From CAZSNT01 sp964607765 (lineage in GTDB: Bacteria > Verrucomicrobiota > Lentisphaeria > Oligosphaerales > JABHEG01), in assembly GCA_964607765.1 (NCBI GenBank), contig CAZSNT010000202.1:1-16666 (forward strand): a stretch of DNA of 16,666 bases, read 5' to 3'. This document shows, piece after piece, positions 15,752 to 16,666 of the stretch; position 1 is the first letter of the stretch, and every line of letters starts with the position of its first letter. Made by a program: the position numbers and the translations under genes. The notes beneath the pieces are model-generated. The model was given only the letters and a program-made list of their open reading frames with translations. It was not told where the DNA came from and did not search any database.

Positions 15752-16546
15752 ATGAATCATCTTCTGACATGCCCCGCAGCAAGCGGTTTCAACCGCATCC
15801 TGAACGTCGGCGACAAAGGCATGACCATGACCGGGTTCGGTCTGGTCAAGCTCGCCATCGGCGAGAGCCATAGTGCGGACTCCGCAGGAAACGAGGTCGC
15901 GCTCGTGGTGCTTGGCGGCAAGTGTCGCGTGACCGCGGGGGACACCGATCTGGGCGAGATCGGTGAACGTGCCGACGTTTTCTCCGGCTACCCCTACACC
16001 GTGTATGTGCCGCCGGGAACGGCCTACGGGATAACAGCCGTGACGGATGTGGACGTTGCGGTCTGCGAGTCGCCCAGCGATCGCGCTGGTCAGCCCGTCC
16101 TGATCACGCCCGACCAGGTAGAGTCGACGTTCATGCGGATCGGCAAGGACAACTTCACGCGTGACGCCATCGTCATGATCGGCGACGACTTCCCGACCCA
16201 GCATTTCTTCATCGGCGAGGCCTGGGTGCCGTCCGGCAACTGGGCCAGCTACCCGCCGCACCGCCACGACAACGAGAACCCGCCCGACGAGATCGACATG
16301 GAAGAAATCTACTTCTTCCGCTTCAATCCGGGCGGCGGCTTCGGCATTCAGAAAGTCTACACCGACGATCTCTCGATTGACGCGACCTACACCGTGCGCC
16401 AGAACGACACCGTGGCAATCCCCGAGGGCTACCACCCGGTGGTCACAGCGCCGGGCTACACCATGTACTATCTGTGGATCATGACCGGCAATTCGCGCGG
16501 CTTCATCTCCCACAAGGACACCGCGCACGCCGCGGCGGTGGAGTGA
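15752..16546 (+). CDS. iolB: 5-deoxy-glucuronate isomerase (IolB)
   Basis: IolB converts 5-deoxy-D-glucuronate to 2-deoxy-5-keto-D-gluconate in myo-inositol catabolism. It is a double-cupin related to KduI. The 264-residue protein shows the family's signature: YPPHRHDNENPPDEIDMEEI, then YFFRFNPGGGFGIQ, VYTDD, IPEGYHPVVTAPGYTMYYLW and an MTG near the end. The metal-ligand set expected from KduI is H170, H172, E185 and H228. The N-terminal cupin covers ~20-110. The start ATG is set by the family's N-terminal length. It closes the + strand operon, 64 bases after the beta-helix gene. No other inositol gene (iolA, iolD, iolE, iolG) is present in the window, so it may serve a related deoxy-uronate, with partners elsewhere or replaced here. 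Confidence 0.9.
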   Translation: MNHLLTCPAASGFNRILNVGDKGMTMTGFGLVKLAIGESHSADSAGNEVALVVLGGKCRVTAGDTDLGEIGERADVFSGYPYTVYVPPGTAYGITAVTDVDVAVCESPSDRAGQPVLITPDQVESTFMRIGKDNFTRDAIVMIGDDFPTQHFFIGEAWVPSGNWASYPPHRHDNENPPDEIDMEEIYFFRFNPGGGFGIQKVYTDDLSIDATYTVRQNDTVAIPEGYHPVVTAPGYTMYYLWIMTGNSRGFISHKDTAHAAAVE

Positions 16547-16557
16547 GGGGTGGTCTT

Positions 16558-16571
16558 CAGTGTTCGGTGTT
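16558..16571 (+). repeat. Two degenerate heptamers after iolB
   Basis: CAGTGTT and CGGTGTT follow each other directly 11 bases past the iolB stop, and lead into the half MITE-like element. Confidence 0.45.
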
Positions 16572-16575
16572 CAGG

Positions 16576-16666
16576 CAATGTCGTTGAGTTAAGGAGTTGG
16601 TCGCCATCCCGGAAGATTAGGGTGAGAGATTAGGGCAGAAGATTAGGGTCGGAACACCTTGATCTT
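16576..16666. repeat. Half copy of the MITE-like element, cut by window end
   Basis: It begins CAATGTCGTTGAGTTAAGG, passes GGTCGCCATCCCGGAAGATT, and carries three AGATTAGGG cores before CACCTTGATCTT. Its reverse complement aligns with about 12192-12280, including ATGGCGACCAA and CCCTAATC. The window stops near the element's expected centre. Confidence 0.65.

Noticed and set aside
13819..15753. A 644-codon minus-strand frame opposite the beta-helix gene
   Set aside because: Composition is typical of antisense GC-rich DNA. The + strand frame has a signal peptide and repeated beta-helix coils.

Overview
This is a high-GC bacterial scaffold fragment, probably metagenome-assembled, with one 100-N scaffold gap at 2900-2999. 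It carries a carbohydrate-processing locus built as two divergent operons around a DeoR-type regulator. I see no SusC/SusD pair and no rRNA or tRNA. Large secreted sandwich/barrel enzymes, a GSSS-type SGNH esterase, a parallel beta-helix protein and many short intergenic tandem repeats suggest a PVC-group organism (Lentisphaerota, Kiritimatiellota or Planctomycetota). That placement is inference and weak.

Layout. Positions 1-432 hold only repeats: a GNRA hairpin, an AGATTAGGG pair and an inverted array of 12-mers. A PIN-domain (VapC-like) toxin follows on the + strand; its first 14 residues appear cut off by a one-base deletion. From 1021 to 11111 everything lies on the minus strand. In transcription order it reads: DeoR-family regulator, SGNH esterase, a small relic ORF built on a 32-bp tandem repeat, a 1364-residue glycosidase-like protein, a secreted sandwich/barrel protein cut by the gap, and a TPR + CBM9-like protein that may be the C-terminal half of the same polypeptide. 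On the + strand, from 11219 to 16546, come a PfkB sugar kinase, an L-fucose/arabinose-isomerase-like protein, a secreted parallel beta-helix protein and IolB (5-deoxy-glucuronate isomerase).

How it may work (inference). The minus-strand proteins mostly carry signal peptides and would deacylate and cleave a glycan outside the cytoplasm, helped by the beta-helix protein. The cytoplasmic isomerases and the kinase would channel the released sugar or uronate into central metabolism. The regulator starts the left operon and is divergent from the kinase. The intergenic region holds two -35 boxes that overlap on opposite strands, and two inverted 11-bp half-sites that could be its operator.

The gaps between genes are rich in repeats: heptamer and octamer tandem arrays run up to or near three start codons, and a MITE-like inverted-repeat element after the kinase has a half copy at the right edge of the window.
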